A stretch of DNA of 64,000 nucleotides from Muraenolepis orangiensis (taxonomy: Eukaryota; Chordata; Actinopteri; Gadiformes; Muraenolepididae). The stretch is from assembly GCA_027704905.1 (NCBI GenBank), contig CM051002.1:1601719-1665718 (forward strand). The letters are read 5' to 3'. Under the pieces are notes generated by a model that saw nothing but the letters and a program-made list of their open reading frames with translations, was not told the origin of the DNA and searched no databases. Shown piece after piece: positions 38,769 to 50,899 of this stretch. The stretch's first letter is position 1. Every line of letters starts with the position of its first letter. Made by a program: the position numbers and the translations under genes.

Positions 38769-39184
38769 TGCGACAGCTTGCCAAGTGCTCATTTGTGAGT
38801 TCAGCGAGCTGTACCCCGACTGGGCCACACGGGCTAAAGGGCCTGTGTTCTGCCCGTGTGAAGCGACCAGAGAGGGGCTTCTCCCTCAGAAGGGTTTGAA
38901 AACATCACTGCGGAGTCGTCTGGAGGAGGAGAGAGTGATGATCTTATGCGTATTGCAAGCTGCAAAGACACATTAGACACCTTTGATTTCAGCTCGGCAG
39001 CAGAGGACTTTGCCGCAATGAAATTAAGGAGAAAGCAAAAAGTTGCCTGGTAGCCTACAGGGTAAATGTGATGCCATGTAGCCGATGTTAAAACGGACTA
39101 CAGATGTTACAGGTGTTTTGAAATAGCCTTGTGATTTTTGCGGCTAACGAGGTTTTGCTCAATCGTTTTGTTGTTCATTAAATA

Positions 39185-39713
39185 TGTCACGAGTGGGATT
39201 GGTCGGTGGGACCCAGAACGCAGACCAAGACAGTGGAGCTATAACATAAAGCTTTATTTAAAGCACAACACAACTCAAACACAACACAAGAGTGATCAGG
39301 GACAGTCCAGGGGTCTGGGTACCGGGAGGTCGATCCGCGGAGTACCGGCAGGTAGTAGACCGGCGAGTAGTCCGGGACGGGGGAGGAGTCTGGGTACCGG
39401 GAGGTCGGAGTAGCGACAGGTACCAGACAGGTAATTATAATGACCGGGGAGCTCGTATAGACCGGAGTAACGCGAGACAGGCGGGTGACGCGGGATAGGT
39501 ACAGGATCTGGATCTCCGGGACATCAACGTGGCGATTCCGTCCAGAATGTACGACTTAACGTGAACAACGTACAACCTAACACTGGGGTAACGGGGAGCC
39601 AGGGTATATATACCCCAGATGAGGTGATTAACAAATAGACGCGGCAATAGCTGACAGGTGTGTGTGTGTGTGTGGCTTGGCCACGCCCCCTGCCAACCAC
39701 CGTAACCGTGACA
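39185..39713. mobile_element. LTR-like element (possible solo LTR) with 5-bp duplication
   Basis: The element begins TGTCACGAG and ends CCGTGACA, so it has the TG...CA ends and a short inverted terminus (TGTCAC/GTGACA) of an LTR. AAATA at 39180-39184 and 39714-39718 is a 5-bp target-site duplication, typical of retroviral-type integrase. It is 529 bp with no coding frame and contains several ACCGGGAGGTCG-type internal repeats (39320-39410). A solo LTR is the simplest reading; a short non-autonomous DNA element with the same ends is the alternative. It is nested in the hAT element. Confidence 0.7.
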
Positions 39714-40674
39714 AAATAGTCAAAGGTCTTTGTCATTCTTTCGTCAATCTAGGTGTACATTATAGTTGCGTTTGTAATATAGACTGTTTTTGAAACACAA
39801 ATCTGTCCAGGCACTTGACCGGCAAGAAAAAATCCTAGCGGAAACCCTGGTTTGGAGGTAGGTTGGGGCAGTTCCATTGACTGCCCTGAAGGTCAGTACA
39901 AGAGTCTTGAACTTGATGCGAGCGGGGTCACGAGAGGGGTCACGTGGGAGAATTTTGGTAGGTTGAATACCAGGCGTGCTGCTGCGTTCTGGATGCATTG
40001 GAGGGGCTTGGTTGCAGAGGCGGGGAGTCCCGCCAGGAGAGAGTTGCAATAGTCGAGGCGGGTGATGACGAGCGCTTGGACCAGGATCTGCGCCGCTTCA
40101 CGTGTGACGAAGGGCCGGATCCTGCGGATGTTGTAGAGGGCAAATCTGCAAGATCGGGCCACCGCGGTGACGTTGGCATTGCAGGACAGCTGGTCATCTA
40201 GCACCACACCAAGGTCTCTTGTTGTGGTTGAGGGGGAGACTTGGGTGTTCTCGATGGTGACCAGTCGGTCCATCTGAGGGCAGTCTTTCCCCGGTATGAA
40301 GAGTCAGTCTTGTCAAGGTTGAGCTTCAGGTGGTTGGCGGCTGTCCATCTGCTGATGTCGGCCAGGCATTTAGAGATGCGTGTTGCGATTTGGGTTTCTG
40401 AGGGGGGAAAGGAGAGAAACAGTTGAGTGTCATCTGCATAGCAGTGATAGGAGAAGCTATGAGATGTGACTACAGAGCCTAGAGATTTAGTGTAAAGAGA
40501 AAACAGAAGGGGTCCCAATACTGAGCCTTGGGGGACTCCGGTGTCCAGGGTGCAGGGTCTGGACAGGGAACCGTTCCATGTGACCTGATGAGTGCGATCT
40601 GCGAGGTTGGAGGTGAACCAGGATAACGCATCACTTTGACTGTAAAGGGGTACTTGGCTGAACAAATGTATACA

Positions 40675-41305
40675 AGATACAAGATACAATATCTTTTATT
40701 GGCCATTTGAAACAATTAATGTACCCTTAAATGTCTATTTAATACTCCCTCAACTGTTACATTTAATGCTCTTTAATTTTAATTAAGTTTAATTATCCCA
40801 CAAATCATTGCACCTTGGAAAGAAGGAGTGTATTTATTAGCGTAATTATGTTTTTTATTGTAATTGAAAATACATAAACAATACACCCATCATCAGCAGC
40901 AAAAGCATGGATGTATTGCATGAGAGCAGTTGTTCTCAAACTGCTTTCCACTAATGTCGCCCCTCTATTGTATATAGTATTTTTAAGTTTATTCTACAAA
41001 AAAATGCATGATAAACATGTCCTCTAATGTCTTCAATTGTTTTATACACCAAGCTGCAGTGAACACATTTCTAAAGGACATAGTCGGATCCATTGTGCAC
41101 ACTGCCTTTATAATACGGTGGGTTAATATACACCTGGTTGCTGACTGGGTACACCACCACACCCACCAAACAACAGAAAACATGCCTCAAAGCCTGTTTC
41201 ACACCCTTTCAAAGTCTTTCAACCCTGAAACCTTGGAAACGTTGCACCCTGTTTATAGATGTATAGATTACAAATACATTTTATATAAAAATGTATTTGC
41301 TTACT
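40675..41305. other. Intergenic DNA, no gene seen
   Basis: A short family X tail in reverse (ACAAGATACAAGATACAATA near 40670-40710) opens the stretch. The rest is AT-rich; the modest open frames near 41.0-41.3 kb lack any recognisable motif. Confidence 0.45.
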
Positions 41306-41309
41306 GTGA

Positions 41310-42145
<836 letters not shown>

Positions 42146-45100
42146 CTCTGAAACACACACGGCTTTCTGACCGTCCGGGCGGACAGGACGCACTGAGAGT
42201 GGCAAGAGGAAATGTGGGGGACTTGCTATTCTCGTTAACAACAAGTGGTGTAACCCTGGACATGTTACTGTGAAGGAACGTGTGTGTAGCCCGGACATTG
42301 AACTGCTGGCCGTGAGTCTGCGGCCATACTATCTGCCGCGAGAGTTCTCCCATGTGCTTCTTGTTGTTGTTTACATTCCACCGTCGGCAAACGCGGCGCT
42401 CGCGTGTGACGTCACCCACTCCGTCGTCGCGAGACTTCAGACACAGCACCCTGAAGCATTCATCGCGATATCTGGGGACTTCAACCACGTGACTCTGGCT
42501 GCAACACTGCCCACCTTCAAGCAGTTTGTGGACTGTCCCACCAGGGAAAACAAGACACTGGACCTGCTGTATGCCAATGTTAAGGAGGCATACAGCGCCA
42601 CCGCCCTTCCTCCTCTTGGAAGGTCAGACCACAACCTCATCCACCTTCAGCCCCTGTATAGGCCTCTAGTACAGCGGCTGCCTGTGACCACAAGGACTGT
42701 GAGGAGATGGTCACTGGAGGCCGATGAGGACTTGCGGGGCTGCTTTGAGTCAACAGACTGGGATTTCCTCTGTGATTTGCATGGAGAGGACCTTGATGAT
42801 CTCACGGAATGTATAACAGGGTACATCAACTTCTGTGTGGACAGTGTTGTTCCCACAGAGACTGTACGCTGTTTCCCCAACAACAAGCCGTGGGTCACCC
42901 GAGACATCAAGGTCCTGCTCAATGAGAAGAAGAGGGCCTTCAGAGACGGGGACAGGGAGCAGATGAGGCGGGTTCAGAGGGAGCTGAAGGAGAGGATCCA
43001 GCAGGGCAAAGACAACTACAGGAGGAAGCTGGAGCACAAACTTCAGCAGAACAACCTGAAGGATGTGTGGAGTGGCATGAGGAGCATCACTGGCTACAAA
43101 CAACCTGGTAGCCAGACAATAGGGGGGGGTCCTGATCGGGCCAACGAGTTGAATTTGTTTTTCAATAGATTCAATGAGTGGGCTCCGGTCTACCCCCCCT
43201 CCCCCAGCCCCTCTACAACCATTCCCCTCCAGCCCCCCAGCCCTGTTGTCCCCCCTCCCCCACCGTCCCTCTCCAGCATCAACATACCTGTTCTCTCTCC
43301 CCCACCACCACTACCTCACCCCTCCCCCATCAACACAACAGAGACTCTTCCTGCCCCCACACCCGGCACACATACCTTCACAGCTGAGCAGGTGAGGAAA
43401 GTGCTGTTCAGGCTCCATCCAGGCAAGGCTGCTGGTCCTGACGGCGTCAGCCCGAGGGTCCTCAAAACATGTGCTGCCCAGCTGAGTGGAGTCCTGCAGT
43501 ACATCTTCAACCTGAGCATGAGACTGGAGAGGGTCCCTGTGCTGTGGAAGACATCCTGCCTGGTGCCGGTTCCGAAGAAGGCACGTCCCAGCACCTCAAA
43601 CGACTACAGACCGGTGGCGCTGACGTCCCACGTGGCGAAGTCCTTTGAGAGGCTGGTCCTGTCGCTTCTTCGGCCCCTGGTCAGATCATCGCTGGACCCT
43701 CTTCAGTTTGCCTACCAGCCGAAACTGGGAGTGGAGGACGCCATCATCTTCCTGCTTCATCGTGCCTACGCCCACTTGGACAGACCCGGGAGCACTGTGA
43801 GAATCATGTTTTTCGACTTCTCCAGTGCGTTCAACACCATCCGGCCTGCCCTGCTGGGGAGTAAGCTGACGGCGATAAAGGTGGACTCTTCCCTGGTGTC
43901 CTGGATTACTGACTATTTGACGGGTCGTCCACAGTTTGTCAGACTGCAGGACTGTGTGTCTGACACTGTGGTCAGCAGCACTGGTGCTCCACAGGGAACG
44001 GTTCTTTCCCCATTCCTGTTCACCCTTTACACCTCAGACTTCCAGTACAACTCAAGAGTCCTGCCATCTGCAGAAGTTCTTGGACGACTCTGCAGTTGTT
44101 GGTTGTGTCAGCGAGGGAAACGATGAGGAGTACAGGGGCGTCGTGGACTCCTTCGTTGAGTGGTGTGAGCTGAACCACATGCAGCTCAACACAGACAAGA
44201 CGAAGGAGATGGTGGTGGACTTCCGCAGGAGGAAATCTACCCCCACACCCATTTCCATCAAGGGTGTGTCCGCAGAAGTTGTTCAGGAATATAAATACCT
44301 GGGAGTTCACCTGGACAACAAACTGGTCTGGGCCAAGAACTCTGAGGCTGTGTACAAGAAGGGCCAGAGCCGTCTCTACTTCCTGCGGAGTCTCCGGTCC
44401 TTCAACGTTTGCAACAAGATGCTGAACATGTTCTACCAGTCGGTGGTAGCCAGTGCCATCTTCTCCGGTGTCGTGTGCTGGGGAAGCAGGTTGAGGTCAG
44501 CAGACGCCAACAAGATCAGCAGGATTGTCAGGAAGGCTGGCGCTGTCCTGGGGGTCCAGCTGGACTCCTTGTTGGTGGTGTCTGAGAGAAGGATGCTGCG
44601 CAAGCTGCGTAGTATCCTTGACAACAACTCTCACCCTCTCCATCAGGTGCTGACCTCATACAGAAGCACCTTCAGCAACAGACTCATTCCACCCAGGTGC
44701 ACCACAGAACGCCTTTCTTCCTGTGGCCATCAGTCTCTATAATTTGTCTCTTTAATTCATCTACCTCGGGTCGTGAGAGGGACAGTGGAGACTCAGTGAC
44801 CTGAGGCCAACGCACTGTTATTATTATAATTTTTTGGTCAACGCACTGTAAATCCTTTCACTGTAATTTTGCACTGTAAATTCAATTTCACTTTTCACTT
44901 TTCACATGTCACTTTTTCAGTATTCATCTGAGTTATTTATTAATATATTATTACTGCCAATTTGCACTATACAAATTGTTGTGTATTGTATATACCTACG
45001 TATTACTGTAATAATACTGTAAATTGTGCAATTGATCTATTCATCTATCAATACATTTAGATTTCATTTAGAGTTATTTTAGTTATATTTTGTTTATACT

Positions 45101-45238
45101 AGTTTTGTTTAGTTAGTTGTTGTTATTTCGTTTTTAGCTTAGATATTAGTATATTTGTGTGTGCATTTATTCCCTCTGTGTCAACTGTTGCACATTAATT
45201 TCCCTCGGGATAAATAAAGTTTCTTGAATCTTGAATCT
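42146..45238 (+). mobile_element. 5'-truncated jockey/CR1-type LINE with one frameshift in ORF2
   Basis: From 42270 the frame runs through the end of an apurinic endonuclease domain (VVYIPPSANAALACDV, ISGDFNHV, PPLGRSDHNLIHL). A spacer with a Pro-rich stretch (about residues 305-360) follows, then the reverse transcriptase: LHPGKAAGPDGVSPRVLK, NDYRPVALTSHVAKSFERL, MFFDFSSAFNTIRPALLG, SSTGAPQGTVLSPFLFTLYT. Near 44050 a one-base shift breaks the frame. The next frame carries KFLDDSAVVGCVSEGNDEEY (catalytic DD), HMQLNTDKTKEMVVDFRRR, YKYLGVHLDNKLVWAKN and the C-terminal region to a stop at 44740-44742. The 3' UTR ends in AATAAAGTTTC and three TTGAATC units at about 45238. The N-terminal half of the endonuclease is missing. 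No target-site duplication could be found because the left edge is in another LINE. Confidence 0.88.
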
Positions 45239-45241
45239 TGA

Positions 45242-45530
45242 AGTGCGCAGAGGCGCATATTGCTGCGTGCCTGGCAGACATCTTAGAGTGGATGTTGTCA
45301 ACCTAGACGAGACTGAGATGGTGTTCCACCTGGAGAAGGGCTGTCCGCACCGAGACCTGGCCGTCTCCATCAATGACTCTGTAGCGATGCCTACTTGGAC
45401 TGTGAGGAATCTGGGTGTGACCTTGGACCACCAACTGTGTCTCAGCAAACATCAGATTGGTGACACGCTCCTGCAAATTCCTCCTCTACAAAATCAGGAG
45501 GATTCGCCCCATCCTCGCTGACAAGGCAGC
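45242..45530 (+). repeat. L2-like LINE RT fragment
   Basis: ILEWM/VVNLDETEMVFHLEK, then VRNLGVTLDHQLCLSKHQIG and a shifted IRRIRPIL in the plus strand correspond to the thumb region of the L2-like RT. Its order matches the reverse copies at 13.99-14.34 and 40.1-40.3 kb. Confidence 0.6.
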
Positions 45531-45534
45531 GCAG

Positions 45535-45882
45535 GTACTCATCCACAACTCCCTCCTTGCTGGTTCCTCGGCGGCCAAAACAGTGCAATAAAGCAGGGCA
45601 AAAGAGAGAGGTTACAGAGTCTATTCCTGTCATTCTAGATACACTGCAGACTTTCAGTAATTTCTCAGGCAATCAATTGAACCGTAACCAAAGCATACGC
45701 TTTCCAACTAACCAGCTCGCTCAGAAAATATAAATAACTCCTTCTCTTTTATAACAGAACTACAGTGCTTAACCTATCTAGAGATTCAGGTTACACAGGG
45801 GTTACACAAGGCATTAGCATCAATTCCAAATTCCGGTTACAAACTAAGAAGGTTTTAGCTAAATGTACCTGTCTCACTAGCA
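45535..45882. other. Intergenic DNA, end of LINE fragment, no gene seen
   Basis: A decayed continuation of the preceding LINE fragment (near 45535-45680) is followed by plain AT-rich sequence up to the RTE insertion site. Confidence 0.4.
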
Positions 45883-45894
45883 GGGTGTATTAAC

Positions 45895-48800
45895 CATCCA
45901 TCCATCCATCTTCTCCCGCTTATCCGAAATCGGGTCGCGGAGGTAGCAGCTCCAGCAGGGGACTCCAAACTTCCCTCTCCCTGGCAACATCGACTAGCTC
46001 TGACTGGGGGATCCCGAGGCGTTCCCAGGCCAGTGTGGAGATGTAATCACCCCACCTGTACCTCGGTCTGCCCCGTGGTCTCCTCCCAGTTGGATGTGCC
46101 TGGAAAACCTCCCTCGGGAGGCGACCAGGAAGCATCCTTACTAGATGCCCGAACCACCTCAACTGGCTCCTTTCTACGCGAAGGAGCAGCGGCTCTACTC
46201 CGAGTCTCTCACGAGTGACTGAGCTTCTCACCCTATCCCTCAGGGAGATACCAGCCACCCTCCTGAGGAAACTCATTTCGGCCGCTTGTATTCGCGATCT
46301 CGTCCTTTCGGTCATTACCCATTGCTCATGGCCATAGGTGAGGGTAGGAACGAAGACTGATCGGTAGATCGAGAGCTTTGCCTTCTGGCTCAGCTCTCTT
46401 TTGGTTACAACGGTGCGCCAAAGTGCACCCAATACCGCTCCCGCTGCACCTATTCTCCTGTCAATCTCACGCTCCATCCTCCCCTCACTCGAGAACAAGA
46501 CCCCGAGATACTTGAACTCCTTCACTTGGGATAAGGACTCCCTCCCTACTTGGAGTAGACAATCCACCGGTTTCCTGCTAAGAACCATGGCCTCAGATTT
46601 GGAGGTGCTGATCCTCATCCCAGCCGCTTCACATTCTGCTGCAAACCGATCCAGTGAGTGCTGAAGGTCACATACTGATGATGCAAACAGGACCACATCA
46701 TCTGCAAACAGCAGTGATTCAATCCTGAGCCCACCATACTGAAACCCCTCCCCTCCATGACTACGCCTTGAAATCCTGTCCATGAAAATCACAAACAGGA
46801 TGGGTGACAAAGCGCAGCCCTGGCGGAGGCCAACACCCACTGAGAACAGGCCTGACTTTGTACCGAGAATCCGGACACAGCTCTTGCTTTGGGAGTAGAG
46901 AGATTGGATGGCCCTCAACAATGACCCCCGCACCCCATACTCCCGCAGCACCCCCCACAGTATTTCCCGAGGGACCCGATCATATGCCTTCTCCAAATCT
47001 ACAAAACACATGTAGACCGGATGGGCATACTCCCAAGCCCCCTCCAGGATCCTTGCAAGAGTGAAAAGCTGGTCCGTTGTTCCACGACCAGGGCGGAATC
47101 CGCATTGTTCCTCTTCAATCTGAGGTTCGACTATCGGCCGAACCCTCCTTTCCAGCACCTTGGAGTAGACTTTCCCAGGGAGGCTGAGTAATGTGATACC
47201 CCTGTAATTGGCACACACCCTCTGGTCACCCTTTTTGAACAGGGGTACCACCACCCCCGTTTGCCACTCCTCAGGCACTGTCCCAGACTTCCACGCAATG
47301 TTGAAAAGACGTGTCATCCATGACAGCCCCTCAACACCCAGAGCCTTTAGCATTTCTGGACGGATCTCATCAACCCCTGGGGCTTTGCCACTGCGGAGTT
47401 GTTTGACTACCGCAGTGACTTCCTCCAGGGAGATTGATGTTTGCCGTCCTTCATCCTCCAGCTCTGTCTCTACCATTGAGGGTGTAGTTGGGTTAAGAAG
47501 TTCCACAAAGTGTTCTTTCCACCGCCCGATCACCTCCTCAGTTGAGGTCAGCAATGTCCCACCCTTACTGTACACAGCTTGGATGGACCCATGCTTCCCC
47601 TCCTGAGGCGCCGGATTGTTTGCCAGAAACGCTTTGGTGCCGACTGAAAGTCCTTCTCCATGGCTTCTCCGAATTCCTCCCACACCCGCTGCTTTGCCTC
47701 CGCTACAGCCGAGGCTGCCGTCCTCTTGGCCTGTCGATACCTCGCAACCGAGTCCGGAGTCTCACAGGCTAACATAGCCCGGAAGGCCTCCTTCTTCAGC
47801 CGGACGGCTTCCCTGACCGCCTGTGTCCACCACGAAGTCCGAGGGTTGCCGCCCCTTGAGGCACCAATGACCTTGAGGCCACAACTCTCAACCGCAGCTT
47901 CGGCAATAGAAGCTTTGAACAAAGACCACTCTGGCTCAATGCCCCCAGCCTCCACAGAGATGCCCGAAAAATTCCGCCGGAGGTGTGAGTTGAAGGTCTC
48001 CCGGACAGGGGCATCCACCAGACGTTCCCAGTTCACCCGCACTACACGTTTGGGCTTACCAGGTCTGTCCAGAGGCTTCCCCCGCCATCTTACCCAACTC
48101 ACCACCAGATGGTGATCGGTTGACAGCTCTGCCCCTCTCTTCACCCGAGTGTCCAAAACATGCGGCCTCAGGCCAGATGATACGATAACAAAATCGATCA
48201 TTGACCTTCGGCCTAAGGTGCTCTGGTACCATGTACACTTATGAGCATCCTTATGTTTGAACATGGTGTTTGTTATGGCCAATCCATGACTAGCACAGAA
48301 ATCCAATAACAAAACCCCACTCCGGTTCAGATCAGGTAGGCCGTTCATCCCCAACACGCCCCTCCAAGTTTCCCCATCGTTACCCACGTGTGCGTTGAAG
48401 TCTCCCAGGAGGACTATAGAGTCCCCTTCAGGAGCCCCATGCAGGACTCCATCCAGGGTGTGCAAGAAGGCGGGATATTCCGAACTGTTGTTTGGTGCAT
48501 AGGCACAAACAACAGTCAGAGTTTTCCCTCCCATGACCCTAAGGCGTAGGGAGGCGACCCTCTCGTCCACCGGGGCAAACTCCAACAAAGCGGCACTCAG
48601 CCGGGGACTTGTGAGTATCCCCACACCCGCCCGGCGCCTCACACCCTGAGCAACTCCAGAGAAAGAAAGAGTCCAACCCCTATCCAGGAGTTTAGTTCCA
48701 GAGCCAGTGCTGTGCGTAGAGGTAAGCCCCACCAGATCTAATTGGTAGCGCTCCACCTCCCGCACCAGCTCAGGCTCCTTCCCCCCCAGAGAAGTGACAT

Positions 48801-49107
48801 TCCACGTCCCCAAAGCCAGTCTCTGTTGGCTGGGTTTGGTCCGTCGATGCCCCCTGCCTTCACTGCCGCCTAACTGGCAGTGCACCCGACCCCAGTGGTT
48901 CTTCCCGTAGGTGGTGGGTCCGCGGGAAGGAGAAATGGCCACGTTGCTTTTTCGGGCAATGCCCGACCGGGCTCCGTGGCTAACCCGGCCACCAGGCGCT
49001 CGCTTACGGGCCCTCTTTCCAGGCCTAGCTCCGGAAAGGGGCCCCGGGCTTCCTCCGGGCAGGGTATCCTCAATTCTCGTTTTTTTGTCCATTGAAGTCT
49101 TTGAACT
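45895..49107 (-). mobile_element. RTE-like LINE, nearly intact, with 12-bp target-site duplication
   Basis: GGGTGTATTAAC occurs at 45883-45894 and 49108-49119, an exact target-site duplication around a 3213-bp element. On the minus strand an ATG at 49092 opens a frame with endonuclease motifs: LGTWNVTSLGGKEPELVREV, VCAYAPNN, VLLGDFNAHVG, SMIDFVIVS, LSTDHHLVVSWV. The frame shifts by one base in GGAGGGGAAG near 47607. The second frame continues with the RT to a stop at 45920: SGKAPGVDEIRPEMLKAL, CANYRGITLLSLPGKVYSKV, EEQCGFRPGRGTTDQLF, CFVDLEKAYDRVP, GLRQGCALSPILFVIFMD, LLFADDVVLFASS. The conserved C-terminal tail is SFLRRVAGISLRDRVR and LRWFGHLVRM. The 3' end is (GGAT)n. The clade (RTE/Expander-like) is from memory of the motif layout. 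Confidence 0.88.
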
Positions 49108-49119
49108 GGGTGTATTAAC

Positions 49120-49950
49120 TTTGTTAAAATTACTCAAAGTACAATTTTGCAGAGGCTTCTACATCGGTTCAAAATTATTATTTTTGCAAACATCATTTTT
49201 CAAACAATTCGACTTATTTCTACTTTTAAATTAGGAAAACCCTGTGCATGAGCTCTCTAGCCAGTAAGTGAGCGAGTGCACGGGTGTTTTCTCACATCAT
49301 CTGCAGTAGGCTAATGCAGGTGGTAGGTCTAGTTTCACATTCTCACCTATGGTCACAACATTGGGGTAGTTACCAAATGGAATGCAATTGCAGATACCAG
49401 TGACCAAAATAAGTATCCAAGATCCCTCTACGGGATAGGGTGAGGGGCTAATTGTTTGTGGTATATATCAAAGGCGAGCAGCTGTGGCTGGATTGCCTCC
49501 TGTGGTGTTTCTGCTGGGGGAAGGAGCCCTTTGATTGTTCTGTTGGCCCTGTTGTCGCTTGTTGCCACTGTAACCTTTATAGTGGAGTGAAGTGGTAGGT
49601 CTACATCCAAATGGATGGATGGATGTGTGTGGTTATGTGCACACAGACACACACATACACACACACAGCTGCGTATGCCAGAGACATATATTTGATGCAG
49701 ATAATACATGTGATTATGCATGTGTAGGAAAACCTTCTAGATGACCATGGACCATAATAATTATATTAATATGGGAATATTATAAAAGTATTAATATAGT
49801 CATAATATTTTCCAATCATTGTTTAAAGATGATGTTTTACCCATTAAAGTTGGAGGATCCAGTGTAATCGCAATGTTTTTTTCCCTCCTACAAGATGATT
49901 CCTTCCTGAGTGACTTCCTTGCAGGATTTAAGCATTTCCAGTCCTTCAGA
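49120..49950. other. Intergenic DNA with short repeats, no gene seen
   Basis: The sequence is AT-rich. A short (CA) stretch near 49640-49668 and an ATGGATGG repeat near 49611-49625 are present. No coding frame with recognisable motifs was found. Confidence 0.5.
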
Positions 49951-49951
49951 C

Positions 49952-50693
49952 AGAGCTACTAAGATATAGCGTAGCTCTGGGAGAGACGCCACAGTGCTAC
50001 TAAGATATAGGGTAGCTCTGGGAGAGACGCCACAGTGCTACTAAGATATAGCGTAGCTCTGGGAGAGACGCCACAGTGCTACTAAGATATAGGGTAGCTC
50101 TGGGAGAGACGCCACAGTGCTACTAAGCTATAGCGTAGCTCTGGGAGAGACGCCACAGAGCTACTAAGATATAGGGTACCTCTGGGAGAGACGACACAGT
50201 GCTACTAAGATATAGGGTAGCTCTGGGAGAGACGCCACAGTGCTACTAAGATATAGCGTAGCTCTGGGAGAGACGCCACAGTGCTACTAAGATATAGGGT
50301 AGCTCTGGGAGAGACGCCACAGTGCTACTAAGCTATAGCGTAGCTCTGGGAGAGACGCCACAGAGCTACTAAGATATAGGGTAGCTCTGGGAGAGACGCC
50401 ACAGTGCTACTAAGATATAGCGTAGCTCTGGGAGAGACGTCACAGTGCTACTAAGATATAGGGTAGCTCTGGGAGAGACGCCACAGAGCTACTAAGATAT
50501 AGGGTAGCTCTGGGAGAGACGCCACAGTGCTACTAAGATATAGCGTAGCTCTGGGAGAGACGCCACAGTGCTACTAAGATATAGGGTAGCTCTGGGAGAG
50601 ACGACACAGTGCTACTAAGATATAGGGTAGCTCTGGGAGAGACGCCACAGTGCTACTAAGATATAGCGTAGCTCTGGGAGAGACGACACAGAG
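49952..50693. repeat. 41-bp minisatellite, about 18 copies
   Basis: The unit is GCTACTAAGATATAGGGTAG then CTCTGGGAGAGACGCCACAG plus T. Variants at four sites (ATATA/CTATA, GCG/GGG, GTG/GAG, GCC/GAC) occur in patterned combinations, so blocks of several units appear to have been duplicated together. Confidence 0.97.
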
Positions 50694-50899
50694 CCTGGGC
50701 CGGAAACCCACAACTGAAGTGGGTGGAGTTACGCCTGGCTTCGTGTTTCATTATAGAGATTACATTACACAAAGTTAATCGCTACGAGCTCTCGCAGTTT
50801 ACTTAGTTAACTTAGTTTACTTGTACTTTTTTAGTAAGTATTTTTTAGCAAGTAACCATGTGTGGTATCACATACTATACAATTGTCCAACACTCAGGA

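Larger units (their letters stand above)
38480..39849. mobile_element. Non-autonomous hAT element with 8-bp target-site duplication
   Basis: The termini are CAGGGTTTCCGTTAG and, at the other end, CTAGCGGAAACCCTG, inverted repeats matching at 14 of 15 positions. GTTTGGAG at 38472-38479 and again at 39850-39857 is an exact 8-bp target-site duplication, as expected for hAT. The interior has a frame near 38704-38976 with CREATREGLLPQKGL-like and SLRSRLEEERVMILCVL stretches and then FDFSSAAEDFAAMKLRRKQK, which may be a transposase remnant. No complete transposase fits in the 840 bp left after removing the nested LTR-like insert. The host LINE reads through on both sides. Confidence 0.9.
37935..40670 (-). 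mobile_element. L2-like LINE (interrupted by a hAT element)
   Basis: On the minus strand from 40670 downward the element encodes RT sequence: LSWFTSNLADRTHQVTWNG, LDTGVPQGSVLGPLLFSLYT, HCYADDTQLFLSF (catalytic ADD), TAANHLKLNLDKTD. A frameshift follows, then TTTRDLGVVLDDQLSC, ARSCRFALYNIRRIRPFV, ALVITRLDYCNSLLAGLP and IQNAAARLVFNLPKFSHVTP. After the inserted hAT (38480-39849) it resumes with LVKPYIPARALRS, APQWWNELPSHVRTAESLAS and FRKRLKTHLF, then a 3' UTR that ends at GGCAGACGCTTTTATCCAAA and (ATTTAC)n near 37935. The 5' half with the endonuclease is missing. It is inactive. Confidence 0.85.

Noticed and set aside
47660..48115. 151-aa plus-strand frame
   Set aside because: It is the shadow of the RTE-like endonuclease frame on the minus strand.
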